Numbered from the stretch's first letter, positions 26,362 to 35,745 are shown. The stretch is 64,000 nt of DNA from Maribellus sp. YY47 (GCF_023111095.1 NZ_JALGYW010000010.1:129172-193171); one strand, 5' to 3'. Made by a program: numbers and translations. The notes: a model not told the origin generated them from the sequence alone.

Positions 26362-28812
26362 TTATCGCAATTCAGCTCCCAGTTCACGGTCAAACGCGGC
26401 AATCAGACGTTGCATGGTTTTGTCGATCTGTTTGTCGTTTAACGTTTTGTTGTCGTCGCGCAGAATAAAGCTAACCGCATACGATTTCTTCCCTTCCGGA
26501 ACGCCTTTGCCTTCGTAAACATCGAACAAGTCAACCTGACGCAATAGCTGACGCTCGGTTTTCATAGCCACTTGTTTGATCTGGTCGAATTTAACCGATT
26601 TGTCGATCAGCAAAGCCAGGTCGCGGCGAACAGCCTGGAATTTTGGTAATTCCTCAAAAAGAACGGTATGTTTTTTATGGGCCGCGAAAGTATTGTCCCA
26701 GTTGAAATCGGCATAATAAACCGGAAGTTCAATATCAAATTTCTTTTGGAACGAACGTGCCACAACGCCTAATTCCAATACGGTTTTGTTGTTGTAACTG
26801 TAGGTCAGACCATCCGAGAAAAGCTCGCTTTCCGAATCTTTTACATCCAGATTCTGATTCAGTAACCCAAGACGTTTCAGAATATTTTCGGCATAACTCT
26901 TTAGTTCGAAGAAAGAAGTGGCTTGCTCTTTTGCAGTCCAGCTTTCAGCTTCTTTATTTCCCGTGATAAATATACCCAGGTGATTTTCTTCCCAGTAATT
27001 GTTGGCCGGCTGATCTTTTAGCTGTGTTCCTTTGTAGAAATAGCAGTTCCCGAATTCGTAGAATTTCAGATTTTTATTCTGCCGGTTGGCATTGTAAGCA
27101 ATGGTTTCCAGTCCGCCAAACAACAAAGTCTGTCTCATGCCGTTCAAATCGGCGCTTAGCGGATTCAGTATCATTACGGTTTGCTCAGCTTTGTAATCTT
27201 TCAGATCGTCATAATGCGATGCTTTGGTCAGCGAATTCGACCATATTTCGTTAAACCCACGTGCCGTCAGCATTTCAGAAACGAGGTTTTTAACACCATC
27301 GGGGCTTGGTTTTTCGGCAGTTTGCAGCGATGCATTTACCTGTGTGGGAATTTCAACGTTGTTGTATCCGTATATTCTCAGGATATCCTCAATAACATCG
27401 GCTTCGCGTTTTACATCCACACGGTAAGGCGGAACCAGCAACGAAAGCCCGGTTTCGCTTTCTTCTGTTATTTTTATTTCCAGCGAAGTGAGTATATTTT
27501 TGATGGTATCAGCGCCCAGATCTTTCCCGATCAGTCGGGTAACGTTGGCGTACGTGATATCCACTTTGAAATCTTCGATCGGCTGCGGATAGATGTCTAC
27601 TATTTCAGAAGAAATCGTACCTCCGGCGATTTCTTTGATCAACATGGCCGCACGTTTCAAAACGTAAATGGTATTGTTGGGATCCACACCGCGTTCGAAA
27701 CGGAACGAAGCGTCGGTATTTAATCCGTGGCGACGCGCCGTTTTACGAATATAAACCGGGTCGAAATAAGCACTTTCAAGGAAAATATTGCGGGTGCTTT
27801 CTTTTACTCCAGACTTAATTCCCCCAAAAACACCACCGATACACATTCCGCCTTCTGCGTTGCAAATCATCAGGTCGTTTTCGTTCAACTCACGTTCTGT
27901 TTCGTCGAGTGTGGTGAATTTAGTACCGTTGGGCAACGTTTGTACAATCACTTTTCCGCCTGTAATTTCATCAGCGTCGAAAGCATGCAGTGGCTGGCCG
28001 GTTTCAAAAAGAACATAGTTGGTAATATCCACTACGTTGTTGATGGGCGAAAGGCCAATCATTTTCAAACGGTTCTGCAACCATTCGGGCGATGGCTTGA
28101 TTTCTACTCCTTTTATGGTAACACCGGCATATCGCGGACAAGCTTCCGGATTACGCACTTCCACCGGGATTTCCAGATCGTGGTTATCCACTTTAAATTC
28201 GGCAACCGATGGTTTGGTGTATTGTATTTTCTGTGTTTTGCTTAAAAATGCAGCCAGATCGCGTGCCACGCCAATGTGCGAACCGCCGTCGATCCGGTTG
28301 GGAGTCAGGTCCACCTCAATGACATAATCCGACTCAATCTTAAAATAATCTTTGGCTGCCGTTCCTACTTTTGCGTTTTCATCCAAAACCATAATCCCGG
28401 CATGATCGGTTCCCAGGCCGATTTCATCTTCGGCACAAATCATCCCCATGGAAACTTCGCCCCTGATTTTTGATTTTTTGATCGTAAACTCCTGGTCGCC
28501 GTCATAAAGCACCGTACCAACCGTAGCTACCACCACTTTTTGACCGGCAGCCACATTCGGAGCGCCACAAACAATCGGTAAAACTTCGCCTGTACCTACA
28601 TTCACGGTAGTAACGCTCAAATGATCCGAATTCGGATGTTTTTCGCAGGTCAGAACTTCGCCGATGACGAGTCCCTGTAAACCGCCTTTTACGGTTTCCA
28701 CCTCTTCCATGCTACCTACTTCCAGTCCCGTTTGAGTGAGAATGTCACAAATTTCCTGCGGTGTTTGCTCCAGTTTGATGTAATCTTTTAACCAGGAATA
28801 CGATATCTTCAT
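26362..28812 (-). CDS. pheT: Phenylalanine-tRNA ligase beta subunit
   Basis: The 816-aa subunit has all expected domains. An N-terminal B1 domain begins MKISYSWLKDYIKLEQTPQE, and an EMAP-like tRNA-binding domain spans about 40-150 (VLTCEKHPNSDHLSVTTVN). B3/B4 (editing) contains APNVAAGQ and LTPNRIDGGSHIGVARDLAA, and the B5 and catalytic-like core contains FRFERGVDP. The C-terminal FDX-ACB anticodon-binding domain (PKFQAVRRDLALLID) completes it. It pairs with PheS, which is not in this window. Divergent from the M3 peptidase gene across 223 bp. Confidence 0.97.
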   Translation of the reverse strand: MKISYSWLKDYIKLEQTPQEICDILTQTGLEVGSMEEVETVKGGLQGLVIGEVLTCEKHPNSDHLSVTTVNVGTGEVLPIVCGAPNVAAGQKVVVATVGTVLYDGDQEFTIKKSKIRGEVSMGMICAEDEIGLGTDHAGIMVLDENAKVGTAAKDYFKIESDYVIEVDLTPNRIDGGSHIGVARDLAAFLSKTQKIQYTKPSVAEFKVDNHDLEIPVEVRNPEACPRYAGVTIKGVEIKPSPEWLQNRLKMIGLSPINNVVDITNYVLFETGQPLHAFDADEITGGKVIVQTLPNGTKFTTLDETERELNENDLMICNAEGGMCIGGVFGGIKSGVKESTRNIFLESAYFDPVYIRKTARRHGLNTDASFRFERGVDPNNTIYVLKRAAMLIKEIAGGTISSEIVDIYPQPIEDFKVDITYANVTRLIGKDLGADTIKNILTSLEIKITEESETGLSLLVPPYRVDVKREADVIEDILRIYGYNNVEIPTQVNASLQTAEKPSPDGVKNLVSEMLTARGFNEIWSNSLTKASHYDDLKDYKAEQTVMILNPLSADLNGMRQTLLFGGLETIAYNANRQNKNLKFYEFGNCYFYKGTQLKDQPANNYWEENHLGIFITGNKEAESWTAKEQATSFFELKSYAENILKRLGLLNQNLDVKDSESELFSDGLTYSYNNKTVLELGVVARSFQKKFDIELPVYYADFNWDNTFAAHKKHTVLFEELPKFQAVRRDLALLIDKSVKFDQIKQVAMKTERQLLRQVDLFDVYEGKGVPEGKKSYAVSFILRDDNKTLNDKQIDKTMQRLIAAFDRELGAELR

Positions 28813-29035
28813 TTTGAATGATTTTTTCTGTCGATTTTTAAACGCGACAAAAGTAAGGATTTTATTCGATGAAGGGAAAAGTGGGGCGCTGAATGTAAGC
28901 TTTCTCCGGCATTTCTTAAAGCTTGATTCAAAGGAATAATCCGAACAACGTACAGATAAACCTTGAATTCTGTCATAAACACTTGTCTGATTTATGTTTA
29001 TCTTCGGCCCTTGAAATAAATCTGAAAGTTATATA

Positions 29036-31156
29036 ATGAAAAAACTGCTCTTAATTTTTGCATGGGCTGGCCTGGGAATTGTTTCGTGCCAGAACCAGAA
29101 AACTGAAAGTAAAACAGACATGGAAAACCCGTTTTTTACTGAGTGGAAAACTCCTTTTGGCGTTCCGCCATTCGACGAAATAAAAGTGGAACATTACGTT
29201 CCGGCGGTAAAAGAAGGGATTCAGCAACAGGAAGCTGAAATTGAAGCTATTGTTGCCAATCCTGAGGAGCCAACCTTTGAAAATACCATCCTGGCATTCG
29301 ATAAGTCGGGTGCGTTGCTGCAAAAAGTGAATGGTGTGTTTGGCCCTTTAAGCAGCGCCAATACCAACGACGAAATGCAGGCGGTAGCCCGCGAATTATC
29401 GCCGCTGAGCACCGCTCATCACAACAATATTTCGATGAATGCCGGCCTGTTTAAACGAATTAAAGCCATTTATGATCAAAGGAATGAATTGAACTTCGAC
29501 CAGGAACAAATGCGCGTGGTTGAGAAATATTACGAGGATTTTGTTCGTGGCGGCGCTAATCTTGCCGAAGAAGATCAGGCTAAATTGAAAGAAATCAATC
29601 TTCAGCTATCTGATTTGTACCTTCAATTTGGTGAAAATCTGTTAGCCGAAACCAATAAGAGTTTCAAACTGGTAATCGACAGGGAAGAAGACCTGGCCGG
29701 TTTGCCCGAAGACGTGATTGCAGGTGCTGCTGCAGCTGCCCAAAAAACAGGTGATTCAGGAAAATGGGTATTTACCTTGGCTAAACCCAGCTGGATCCCG
29801 TTTCTTACTTTTGCTGAAAACCGCGATTTGAGGGAAAAGTTATACCGTGGTTATTTTATGCGCGGCGATAACGATAACGAAAACGACAATAAAGAGATCA
29901 TTAAGAAAATTGTTCCCTTGCGCGATCAGAAAGCCAAACTTCTGGGTTTTGAAAATTTTGCGGCGTACAAGGCAGATGTAAACATGGCCAAGACTCCGGA
30001 GAACATCACCAGTTTCCTGATGGAACTTTGGGAACCCGCGCTGAAGATGGCGAAGCAGGATGTAAAAGACATGCAGAAGATTATCGATCGTGAAGGGGGA
30101 AAATTCAACCTGCAATCGTGGGATTGGTGGTATTATTCCGAAAAACTGCGTAAAGAGAAATACGATCTGGATGAAGCGGAAGTAAAACCTTATTTCAGCC
30201 TTGAAAATGCAAAGAATGGTATTTTCTATGTAGCCGATCAGCTGTATGGTTTGAAGTTCGTTAAGCGTGATGATTTGCCGACTTACAACGAGGAGGCGGA
30301 AGCCTACGAAGTACAGGAAGCCGATGGATCGCACCTGGGTGTTTTGTACATGGATTTCCATCCGCGCGACGGTAAAAAAGTGGGCGCCTGGTCGACCAGC
30401 TTCCGTCCGGCAAGTTATGTGAATGGTGAACGCGTTTCGCGCATCGGTTCTATCGTTATGAATTTTACGCGTCCTGCAGGCGATGCACCGGCTTTGTTGA
30501 GCTTCGACGAAGTTTCTACCTTGTTCCACGAGTTTGGACATGCGTTGCACGGTTTGTTCGCCGATGGCCCATACGACCGCACAGCAGGTAGCGTGCCACG
30601 CGATTTTGTTGAGCTGCCCTCGCAGATTATGGAAAACTGGGCCGCAGAACCTGAAGTAATTAAGGTTTATGCCAAACATTACCAAACCGGCGAAACCATC
30701 CCCGATGCTTTACTGGCGAAATTGATCAAAGCAGGTACCTTCAACCAGGGATTTATTACCGGTGAATACGTGGCTGCATCGTTGCTGGATATGGATTACC
30801 ATACCACAAAAAATCCGGAGATTTCAGATGTAAATGCTTTTGAAAACGAAGCCCTGAATGGAATTGGTTTGATTCCGGAGTTTTTGCCCCGTTACCGGAG
30901 TACCTACTTCTCGCATATTTTCTCAGGCGATGGTTATTCGGCAGGTTACTATGTATACATCTGGGCAGCTGTTCTCGACAGCGATGCTTTTGATGCCTTC
31001 AAACAAAGCGGCGATATTTTTAACAAGGAGTATGCGGCTAAGTTCCGTACCCTGCTCGAAAAATGCGGATCGGACGATGGTATGACCATTTACCGCAACT
31101 TCCGCGGACAGGATCCTTCCAAAGAACCACTTTTGCGTAAACGCGGATTGATTTAG
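29036..31156 (+). CDS. dcp: M3-family peptidyl-dipeptidase lipoprotein (Dcp type)
   Basis: The 706-aa zinc peptidase carries HEFGHALHG (His498, Glu499, His502) plus the downstream Glu in FVELPSQIMENWA. The N-terminal signal ends LGIVSC, giving a lipidated periplasmic protein, whereas E. coli Dcp has no signal. The N-terminal helical lid (FTEWKTPFGVPPFDEIKVEH) and C-terminal SGDGYSAGYYVYIW segments are typical. It removes dipeptides from peptide C-termini. It is monocistronic with a strong terminator at 31174. Confidence 0.92.
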   Translation: MKKLLLIFAWAGLGIVSCQNQKTESKTDMENPFFTEWKTPFGVPPFDEIKVEHYVPAVKEGIQQQEAEIEAIVANPEEPTFENTILAFDKSGALLQKVNGVFGPLSSANTNDEMQAVARELSPLSTAHHNNISMNAGLFKRIKAIYDQRNELNFDQEQMRVVEKYYEDFVRGGANLAEEDQAKLKEINLQLSDLYLQFGENLLAETNKSFKLVIDREEDLAGLPEDVIAGAAAAAQKTGDSGKWVFTLAKPSWIPFLTFAENRDLREKLYRGYFMRGDNDNENDNKEIIKKIVPLRDQKAKLLGFENFAAYKADVNMAKTPENITSFLMELWEPALKMAKQDVKDMQKIIDREGGKFNLQSWDWWYYSEKLRKEKYDLDEAEVKPYFSLENAKNGIFYVADQLYGLKFVKRDDLPTYNEEAEAYEVQEADGSHLGVLYMDFHPRDGKKVGAWSTSFRPASYVNGERVSRIGSIVMNFTRPAGDAPALLSFDEVSTLFHEFGHALHGLFADGPYDRTAGSVPRDFVELPSQIMENWAAEPEVIKVYAKHYQTGETIPDALLAKLIKAGTFNQGFITGEYVAASLLDMDYHTTKNPEISDVNAFENEALNGIGLIPEFLPRYRSTYFSHIFSGDGYSAGYYVYIWAAVLDSDAFDAFKQSGDIFNKEYAAKFRTLLEKCGSDDGMTIYRNFRGQDPSKEPLLRKRGLI

Positions 31157-31173
31157 TGATCAACTTGAACTAG

Positions 31174-31213
31174 AAAAAACGTCGTGTCTTTTGCAGGCAC
31201 GACGTTTTTTTTT
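31174..31213 (+). terminator. Rho-independent terminator of dcp
   Basis: AAAAAACGTCGTG (31174-31186) pairs over 13 bp with CACGACGTTTTTT (31198-31210), loop 11 nt, T-run to 31213. It is 17 bp past the stop codon and could also act for the opposite strand. Confidence 0.9.
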
Positions 31214-31381
31214 GAAAGCTCTGAGCCACGAACCACGAGCTTTAAGCTACAAGTAAAATAAAGCAGGACGGCAACATCGAACAGCAATCCATTGCTAAAT
31301 TGTAAAACGTTAAATTGTAGAATGAGCTGTGGGCTTCAAGTAATCGCAGCAGCACGCTGTCACTTAAATAATAATCGTTTT

Positions 31382-31612
31382 ACCTCAGGAAACGACTGTT
31401 TTAAGTCGGGAAATCATCATTTCAATTCAAGAAATGAATGCTTCAACTTGAGAAGAAACCACTTCAACTAAAGAAATGACTGCTGCAAGTCAGGAAATAA
31501 CATCTTTAACTTGAGAAATAACTGCTGCAACTTGAGAAATAACCACTCTAACTCAAGAAACGACCACTACAACTTGAGAAATAAGCACTCCGACTCAGGA
31601 AATGACTGCTTC
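31382..31612. repeat. Eleven tandem 21-bp repeats
   Basis: Eleven units of exactly 21 bp run without a register slip from 31382 to 31612, with a weak partial unit after it. The consensus is close to AACTTGAGAAATGACTGCTTC. In the plus-strand frame starting at 31382 each unit would code a heptad of the type N-x-R-N-x-x-x, but one unit carries an in-frame TAA and there is no start codon, so it does not look translated. It lies between dcp and the convergent mscS gene. The remainder of 31214-31381 and 31613-31704 has no gene. Confidence 0.85.
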
Positions 31613-31704
31613 ATCTCTGGAAAATTGACTAATGACAAGTGACAAATGGCTTGCAGCCCGCGGCTCGCAGCTTATTGCTGCATTTCCGCGTATCGCGGCT
31701 TTGT

Positions 31705-32550
31705 TTATCCTTTGGCTTCGGTATCTTCCTTTTTCACAACGGGGAAAGGCTTGGTGGCTTCTCCGGTGTAAAGCGTTACATGCGGGAACGGAATTTCAAT
31801 ACCTTCGCGGTCGAATGTCTCTTTTATATCCTGGAAAAGAGAGTTTTTAACGGCCTGGTAATTGGTCCTTTCAAACCACACGCCAACCAGGATATCGATA
31901 CTGCTGGCGCCAAATTCCTTAAAAAGGATCACGGGTTCAGGTTCGTCGAGGCACAGCGGGTTTTGCCTCACTATTTGTTCCAACAGTTCTTTAACCCGTT
32001 TCAGGTTTTCTTTGTACGCTACCCCTACGTTAATGTCCAGTCTTCTGATCGGGAAACGGGTAACGTTTATCACTTCGGAGCTGATTACTGTTTGGTTGGG
32101 AATACGCAACAGAAGTCCGTCGAATGTTCTGATTTTAATGGATAATAGGTCGATGCTGTACACCGATCCCGATTTATCACCGATTCGTATCACATCGCCA
32201 ATTTCGAATGATTTTTCAGACACCAGGAAAAAACCGCTGACAATATTGCCAATACTGGTTTGCGAGGCTACGCCAAGTACAATACCGATGATCCCGGCTG
32301 CCCCGAAAAAGGGAGTGAGATCGATGTTCATTTCATCCAAAACAACAAAAACCAGGATCGCATAACCCGTGTAATTGATGAAGCGGGTTACGATCATCTG
32401 CCGCTGTTTCGACATGGAGTTGGGAAGCACCCGTTTCACCAGTGATCTGATCAGGTAGATCAGCCCTGTGCCAATGGCAACAATGATCAGGGCTATCACC
32501 AGGCGTTCGAGGTTTTCGGCATTAATGTATTTCGACCAGTCAAATTTCAT
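31705..32550 (-). CDS. MscS-type mechanosensitive ion channel
   Basis: The 281-aa channel has two N-terminal membrane helices, then the pore-lining helix FFGAAGIIGIVLGVASQTSIGN with regularly spaced Gly/Ala. The beta domain signature EIGDVIRIGDKSGSVYSIDLLS follows, then the C-terminal cage ending near FPHVTLYTG. It opens on membrane tension to release solutes. The upstream DUF432-type gene is 108 bp away on the same strand and probably co-transcribed. Confidence 0.93.
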   Translation of the reverse strand: MKFDWSKYINAENLERLVIALIIVAIGTGLIYLIRSLVKRVLPNSMSKQRQMIVTRFINYTGYAILVFVVLDEMNIDLTPFFGAAGIIGIVLGVASQTSIGNIVSGFFLVSEKSFEIGDVIRIGDKSGSVYSIDLLSIKIRTFDGLLLRIPNQTVISSEVINVTRFPIRRLDINVGVAYKENLKRVKELLEQIVRQNPLCLDEPEPVILFKEFGASSIDILVGVWFERTNYQAVKNSLFQDIKETFDREGIEIPFPHVTLYTGEATKPFPVVKKEDTEAKG

Positions 32551-32658
32551 TCGTATTCCTTTTGTTTAATGTGATATTTTTAATCGGCGAGTGGTATTAT
32601 TTTCAAGTTTAGCGGAACAAATACCGCCCAAAAGCTTTACCTGTTCGTGCTCGTTTTG

Positions 32659-33429
32659 TTAGTCAAACCGGTACATGTTCCGGATAAAATGAAAGTTTGC
32701 CTTTAATAAACCTTTCAAGTCGTTCGTTCTTGGTTTGGCAACCGTTTCGGGATTGTCTCCGTGGAACGCCTTCGAAGTTCCGTAGTCAACCGAACTGATG
32801 CTTGACTGGCCTTTATATTCCAGTTTTACCACACTTGTCACCAGTAATTTATTGTTTTTGTAGAGCGTCATGTTATCCGCTTTTATAATCAGACGCTGTA
32901 CTTCGAGTGTTTCGTCGCAGTTATTAAAAATGCTGACCGGGCAAATGGCTTCGTATTCGTTCACTTTCATGTCCGAAAACGAAAGCGAATAATCACTGCC
33001 TATCGCAAAAGCCGGTACTCCGGAGTCGGGCTCTCCAAACCAGGTATCGGACAAACGGCGCGAAGGAACTTCTTTTAACCGGTTTCCTTCCTCTATTTTT
33101 GAAAAATACACCAGAAGAACAATCGGGATTTTTATAAAAAAGGACATGCGCTGATGCGGGGCAATTTTCATTTTATTGCCTTTAAAAACCAGTGGTTTAT
33201 AGTGAAGTGCGGGGCTGATAATTATGCTGTTTGATTTTCCCGACTGAAAATATTCTCCCGCTGTAATGTCTTCAGGAGTCATCGATTCGGGCCCGGTGTT
33301 TTTATCAAATACCCGGAGATACCAGCCTTCTTTTTCTCTTTTTATTCCCAGAATAATATCGTTGCAGGGCAGGAGCGCCGTTTCGCCCGGGTGTATGCTG
33401 TGTTTTCGAAAAATTGTTTCTTTCTCCAT
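32659..33429 (-). CDS. DUF432-like protein upstream of mscS
   Basis: The 256-aa protein starts at the ATG at 33429 (MEKETIFRKHSIHPGE); an extension to 33486 is Phe/Cys-rich and reaches into the neighbouring terminator. It has no signal peptide and is predicted to be beta-rich (SNSIIISPALHYKPLVFKG, FSDMKVNEYEAICPVSIF). I match it by pattern memory to DUF432 proteins, which are often next to mechanosensitive channel genes. No enzymatic motif is visible. An accessory role for the channel is inferred from the pairing alone. Confidence 0.6.
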   Translation of the reverse strand: MEKETIFRKHSIHPGETALLPCNDIILGIKREKEGWYLRVFDKNTGPESMTPEDITAGEYFQSGKSNSIIISPALHYKPLVFKGNKMKIAPHQRMSFFIKIPIVLLVYFSKIEEGNRLKEVPSRRLSDTWFGEPDSGVPAFAIGSDYSLSFSDMKVNEYEAICPVSIFNNCDETLEVQRLIIKADNMTLYKNNKLLVTSVVKLEYKGQSSISSVDYGTSKAFHGDNPETVAKPRTNDLKGLLKANFHFIRNMYRFD

Positions 33430-33483
33430 GAATGTGAATTGAAAAATAAATGTACAAAAATTTGAAAACAGAAGGCTACAGGG

Positions 33484-33512
33484 CAAAAAAAATCCGGGAG
33501 AGTTCCCGGATT
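33484..33512 (-). terminator. Terminator after the DUF4252 gene
   Basis: AATCCGGGA pairs with TCCCGGATT around a short loop. On the minus strand a run of eight T follows. It lies 24 bp past the DUF4252 stop and ends the sigma-factor operon. Confidence 0.85.
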
Positions 33513-33535
33513 CTTAAATATTCTGCTTTTACGGC

Positions 33536-34042
33536 TTATTCAAATTTGTCTCCAACATCAATGTTTACGGCTTTGGTAATTTTCCCGATGTTCTGTGGAT
33601 CGATTATCCCGCTGATGCTGATCAGCGCATTGTCGTCGCCACCCACAACCAGGAGCAGGTCCGAGATTTTTCCGTTGCCGGCATCCCGTGCCAGAAAGCG
33701 AACTACTTCGTTTTCTTCGGTAACTTCCATCAGTACTTCAAAATCGTTGTTTTTGAAAAAACCGTCGGCTTCCAGTTCTTTGTAGAAATCAATCTTTTTA
33801 TTGAGCTCGTCGTCATCTACCGAAAGAACTCGAATGCCTTTTAAGCCCGATAGTACATCTTTGGTGGTTTCATCGCCGGTGTCGATCTGGGCGGCAAAGC
33901 CCAGTAGTTTCCCTGAAATGTTAACCGTAGTAAATCCCTTTTGGTTGGCGTATTTTGAAAATAGCTTGTCAACCGGGTCTTTTTGTGCAAACACTGCGAG
34001 CGGCAGTATAATTGCCAACAGTAATATTAACTTCTTCATCAC
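33536..34042 (-). CDS. Secreted DUF4252 protein, third gene of the sigma operon
   Basis: The 168-aa product has a cleavable signal (MMKKLILLLAIILPLAVFAQ). Its pattern is typical of DUF4252: DKLFSKYANQKGFTTVNISG, a Met/Gly/Lys-rich middle and LLLVVGGDDNALISISG. Function of the family is unknown. It is 73 bp downstream of the anti-sigma-like gene and ends at a terminator, so it forms the last gene of an ECF sigma unit. Confidence 0.78.
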   Translation of the reverse strand: MMKKLILLLAIILPLAVFAQKDPVDKLFSKYANQKGFTTVNISGKLLGFAAQIDTGDETTKDVLSGLKGIRVLSVDDDELNKKIDFYKELEADGFFKNNDFEVLMEVTEENEVVRFLARDAGNGKISDLLLVVGGDDNALISISGIIDPQNIGKITKAVNIDVGDKFE

Positions 34043-34115
34043 GTTTTATTTTTCTTGTTATTATTCTTTTGTTGCTTCACTTGCCGGCTGCTAGCTGCCG
34101 GTTGGTTTATATTTT

Positions 34116-34649
34116 TTATTGTTGGTTTTCTGTTTTATTTATCTCGTCGTAGAATTTAACTACGGGTTCTGTTCCTTTTGTAATCGGCTCGGAAGCTTTG
34201 TGCAGCATTTCGAAGTTGGAAAGCTGTGCCAGTCCCTTGTTGTATTTTCCCGATACAAACTCCAGCGTTTTGGTAGCATAGGCATACGCTTCATCCGGAT
34301 TCTTGAACGTGTCGTCAAATGGTTTCTTTTGTTCCTGGTAAAACAGGAAGCCCGCCAAAACAATGATTACTGAAGCTGCAATACCGGTTACCACTTTCCA
34401 CATCGAACGGTAGCGTGTTTTCTCGCGGTGTTCGTGTTCCAGGATGTAATCCATTACATCGTCTTCAATCGTAGGGTCGTCGGCTAAGTTGGCCAACGCT
34501 GAAATTCCTCCAAAGAACCCGGCATATTCAGCTACTTCGGCGGCTACCTCTCCCGACTGAAAATAGGCTTCCAGCATTCTTTCTTCGGCATCGGTACTGT
34601 CGCCATCAAAGTAGCGTTGTAATAAAATTTTTACTTCTTCGGTTTTCAT
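34116..34649 (-). CDS. Single-pass membrane protein, likely anti-sigma factor
   Basis: The 177-aa protein has a cytoplasmic N-terminus with the pattern ILLQRYFDGDSTDAEERML common to Bacteroidota anti-sigma factors (zinc-finger-like but lacking the His-Cys-Cys ligands). One membrane helix spans about residues 97-114 (VVTGIAASVIIVLAGFLFY), followed by a periplasmic tail. It lies 26 bp after the ECF sigma gene, so binding that sigma factor is the natural inference. Confidence 0.75.
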   Translation of the reverse strand: MKTEEVKILLQRYFDGDSTDAEERMLEAYFQSGEVAAEVAEYAGFFGGISALANLADDPTIEDDVMDYILEHEHREKTRYRSMWKVVTGIAASVIIVLAGFLFYQEQKKPFDDTFKNPDEAYAYATKTLEFVSGKYNKGLAQLSNFEMLHKASEPITKGTEPVVKFYDEINKTENQQ

Positions 34650-34675
34650 ATGATTAATTGTTTATTTCATTGGTA

Positions 34676-35236
34676 TCATATGTAACTCGCATGGTTTTTT
34701 CCTCCCTTTGCGCTGGTTGTATATATGCTCGTTTCATTGTCATTCATTTTTAAAAATTCATCCCGCACTTTTTTTCGGGCTCTCGACAGGTTTACTCTGA
34801 TTGCATTCACCTGTAATCCGGTCACATCCGCGATTTCGTCGTAACTCAGCTGCTCAATGTCGCGCATGTGCATAACGTTGCGCTGCAGGTCGGGCAGCCG
34901 GTCGATCAGCCTCCGGATTTGTCCGGCTGATTCGCTTAATTCAACTTTTGAATGAACATCGACCGTTTCTTCCTTCATTTTCCGGTCAGTGTCTGCATCG
35001 ATCGGTACAACCCGGTTGGCTCTTACAAAATCGATGCAGTGGTTGCGTGTCATTCGCATGGCAAAGGCCTCAATGTTATCAATTTCAGAGAGTGTTTCCC
35101 TTTTTTGCCAGAGCTTCAGGAACACGTCCTGAACAACGTCGCGTGCCAGATCCTCGTCCTTCAGAAAGTGGGTGGCAAAGCGCAGCAGTTTTTTGCTTAC
35201 CGGTAATACACTCGTTTTAAAATCTCGGGCAACCAT
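34676..35236 (-). CDS. ECF-type RNA polymerase sigma factor
   Basis: The 186-aa sigma-70 family protein starts at the ATG at 35236 (MVARDFKTSVLPVSKK); an upstream TTG in frame at 35278 gives a Lys-rich tail that is less likely. Region 2 reads DLARDVVQDVFLKLWQKRE with MTRNHCIDFVRANR. Region 4 reads RLPDLQRNVMHMRDIEQLSYDEIADVTGL, followed by the helix that contacts -35 DNA. It is the first gene of a sigma/anti-sigma/DUF4252 operon. The signal it responds to is unknown. Confidence 0.92.
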   Translation of the reverse strand: MVARDFKTSVLPVSKKLLRFATHFLKDEDLARDVVQDVFLKLWQKRETLSEIDNIEAFAMRMTRNHCIDFVRANRVVPIDADTDRKMKEETVDVHSKVELSESAGQIRRLIDRLPDLQRNVMHMRDIEQLSYDEIADVTGLQVNAIRVNLSRARKKVRDEFLKMNDNETSIYTTSAKGGKNHASYI

Positions 35237-35373
35237 GCTTTTTTGTTTGCTTTTCTGCTTTTTGTTTCTTGTTTTCAAAGTTAAGACGTCGGCCTTCGGA
35301 AAGCATTACATCGGAATAAAGAATTTTTTGATAAAAGAGTACTAGTTTCATTTTTAACTATTTCGAGACAAAG

Positions 35374-35410
35374 AGATTGCTTCTCCCGAATCATCTGGCT
35401 CGCAACGACG
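35374..35410 (-). repeat. Partial copy of the AGCAATC/GATCCCGAG palindromic element
   Basis: The sequence GATTGCTTCTCCCGAA and the following CGCAACGAC match the left half and end of the dispersed element found whole at 47320, 49822 and 56454, here with a diverged centre. It lies between the sigma gene and the larger nested palindrome at 35436. Confidence 0.55.
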
Positions 35411-35435
35411 ACACTGAAAGGCTGCGATCTTGGCC

Positions 35436-35606
35436 GGAGGTGTTGGGCTTGTCCCAAAAAGTAAATGTCACGCAAAGCGCGCTAAGATTTACACAAAAGT
35501 ACGCAAAGAGAGGAGCTGATTATGAGTAATCTGCAACCTTTGCGCTTCTTATGTTTCTTTGCGTGAACCTGATTTTACTGATTTTTTGGATAGCCGCAAC
35601 ACCTCC
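35436..35606. repeat. 171-bp nested inverted-repeat element (CACGCAAAG family), copy 1
   Basis: Outer arms GGAGGTGTTG (35436-35445) and CAACACCTCC (35597-35606) are perfect over 10 bp. Inside are further pairs: TCCCAAAAA with TTTTTTGGA, TCACGCAAAG with CTTTGCGTGA, and CGCAAAG with CTTTGCG. A second copy with the same inner plan is at 62381-62525. It fills most of the 540-bp gap between the sigma gene and the fucosidase gene; no gene is seen in this gap. Confidence 0.75.
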
Positions 35607-35720
35607 CCGTTTTAAGAAATTTCTATGCAGGTCATTGCGATCCGCTAAATGGTGGAGAAGAAATCTTAATGATTTACGTGGCACTAATGATAAAATATGT
35701 TTTATGAAAGGTGAAAAGAA

Positions 35721-35745
35721 AAAATCCGGGACACTGCCCGGATTT
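35721..35745 (-). terminator. Terminator of the GH29 fucosidase gene
   Basis: AAATCCGGG pairs with CCCGGATTT around a 6-nt loop and is followed by TTTTTC on the minus strand. It lies 34 bp past the fucosidase stop. Confidence 0.85.

Noticed and set aside
27181-27723. 180-codon frame antisense to pheT
   Set aside because: Lies wholly inside the conserved pheT coding frame; composition is that of a shadow frame.
29840-30685. 281-codon frame antisense to dcp
   Set aside because: Long but fully antisense to a well-conserved M3 peptidase; no domain or start-site support.
31382-31612. CRISPR array
   Set aside because: Units are contiguous 21-mers with no unique spacers, and no cas genes occur in the window.
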